Shown here: positions 5,396 through 6,192 of the stretch, one piece after another | Position numbering within the stretch: the stretch's first letter is position 1 | Layout: each line of letters starts with the position of its first letter | DNA from: Candidatus Alistipes excrementipullorum | GTDB lineage: Bacteria; Bacteroidota; Bacteroidia; Bacteroidales; Rikenellaceae | Assembly: GCA_019113665.1 (NCBI GenBank) | Contig: DXGW01000002.1 | Location: forward strand, 1 to 6,192 | DNA: 6,192 nt | Reading direction: 5' to 3' | Program-made: the position numbers and the translations under genes | Notes under the pieces: generated by a model | The model's input: only the letters and a program-made list of their open reading frames with translations | What the model was told of the DNA's origin: nothing | Database searches by the model: none

Positions 5396-6192
5396 AGCGT
5401 TTTTATTGGATAGTGATATTTGCGGTGATCGCTTCGTGCGTCGTATCGTGCACGAAGGAATCCGCTTCCGGCTCGGACAACAAGGAACCGATGGGGGAGA
5501 TCACTGTCCGCGGAATCATCTACGACAACAGCGGCAGCACCATGTCGGGTGTTGTCGTTTCCGACGGCTACAAGTGCGTCAAGACCGGCGGAGACGGTCG
5601 TTTCGAGATCGACAGCGACCTTTCGAAGGTGAAGTTCGTGTATGTCGTCCTGCCGTCAGGCTACAAGGTGCCGGTTGAGGGGGGCAAGGCCCAGTACTAC
5701 AAACGTCTCGGCGAGGGCGATGCCCAGCTGATCAACGGCGTATACCAGTTGCGCTTTACGCTGGAGAAGATACAGGGCAATGCCGACCGTTTCACCATGA
5801 TTGTGGCGGGCGACCCGCAGCCCCGTGCGCGTACGGCCGGTTACGACAACTTCGCATACCATTCGCTTGACTGCTGCGACGACATGTGGCGCGACATGAA
5901 GGAGTATACCTCGACAATCACCGACCGTCCGGTTTACGGAATGATGCTCGGCGACCTGGTACACGAGAACATGAATCTCTACGCCGACTATCTCGCAGGC
6001 ATAGCCCAGCTCGACTATCCGACATACAGCGTCATAGGCAACCACGACAATAATACGAAGGCGGCCGATGACGATGCCGGTGCCGAATATTTCGAGCAGA
6101 ATCTCGGCCCGCGCAACTACTCGTTCAACGTGGGCAAGTTCCATGTCATAGTTCTCGACAACCTGATCATGAAACTTGACGGCTCGAACCAG
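5392..6192 (+). CDS. Calcineurin-like metallophosphoesterase lipoprotein with N-terminal regulatory-like domain (3' truncated)
   Basis: The frame is open to the window edge, giving 267 visible residues. The N-terminus is a lipoprotein signal: MKRFYW, a hydrophobic core, then two successive lipoboxes, IASC (C16) and VVSC (C20). C20 is more likely because TKES follows it, a charged start resembling Bacteroidota lipoprotein export signals, so surface or periplasmic anchoring is expected. Residues about 36-95 form a small beta domain of the MetallophosN type (VRGIIYD, GVVVSDGY, TGGDGRFEI, LPSGYKVP). The phosphoesterase domain starts near 134 with GDPQP (D141), then GDLVHEN (D188) and GNHDNN (N217, H218, D219), all dinuclear metal ligands. 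The final His motifs and any C-terminal domain lie beyond the edge. Family substrates are poorly known. The start overlaps the mutase stop by 4 bases, so it belongs to the operon. A phosphodiesterase acting upstream of the transporter is the contextual guess. Confidence 0.85.
   Translation, partial: MKRFYWIVIFAVIASCVVSCTKESASGSDNKEPMGEITVRGIIYDNSGSTMSGVVVSDGYKCVKTGGDGRFEIDSDLSKVKFVYVVLPSGYKVPVEGGKAQYYKRLGEGDAQLINGVYQLRFTLEKIQGNADRFTMIVAGDPQPRARTAGYDNFAYHSLDCCDDMWRDMKEYTSTITDRPVYGMMLGDLVHENMNLYADYLAGIAQLDYPTYSVIGNHDNNTKAADDDAGAEYFEQNLGPRNYSFNVGKFHVIVLDNLIMKLDGSNQ

Noticed and set aside
5406..5678. 90-residue + strand frame inside the last gene
   Set aside because: It lies in another frame within the metallophosphoesterase gene. 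Its product is Arg-rich with no domain, whereas the overlapping frame has a lipobox and metal motifs.
5656..6144. 162-residue antisense frame opposite the metallophosphoesterase
   Set aside because: It is in register with a convincing lipoprotein gene and ends exactly at that gene's TCA codon at 5656-5658.

Overview
The window looks like a Bacteroidota chromosome fragment, probably from the Rikenellaceae or Alistipes group. The assignment is inferred from four signs. A surface-type repeat protein with GG(I/V)(V/A)G motifs is present. A lipoprotein combines an N-terminal regulatory-like domain with a calcineurin-like phosphoesterase domain, an arrangement typical of gut Bacteroidota. The first operon gene has an A-rich leader and no Shine-Dalgarno sequence. 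Codon use in the operon favours G or C at the third position. All genes lie on the + strand, and no RNA gene, mobile element or CRISPR array is visible.

Region 1 (1-887) is the 3' end of a large repeat protein. Its 294 visible residues hold about eight degenerate units of 29-45 residues, suggesting an exported beta-helical surface protein. Region 2 (888-1097) is a 210-base intergenic stretch. It has a perfect 11-bp hairpin, probably the terminator of the repeat gene, overlapping palindromes around 1007-1022, and an A-rich leader just before the next gene.

Region 3 (1098 to the end) is a compact operon of five genes. They are an organophosphate:phosphate antiporter-type MFS transporter, an exported endonuclease/exonuclease/phosphatase-fold hydrolase, N-acetylmannosamine-6-phosphate 2-epimerase (nanE), a phosphohexomutase, and a lipoprotein metallophosphoesterase that runs off the right edge. 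Two junctions are 4-base ATGA overlaps and the other two gaps are 8 and 13 bases, so co-transcription is very likely.

The genes suggest one pathway, which is inference. Two exported phosphoesterases would release a phosphorylated sugar outside the inner membrane. The transporter, which keeps the phosphate-binding Arg/His/Arg set of GlpT, would import it still phosphorylated. NanE would convert ManNAc-6-P to GlcNAc-6-P, and the mutase would move the phosphate between C6 and C1. No NanA aldolase or NanK kinase is visible, so this is not a standard sialic-acid cluster. Direct uptake of an amino-sugar phosphate from a phosphodiester-linked glycan is the most interesting reading.
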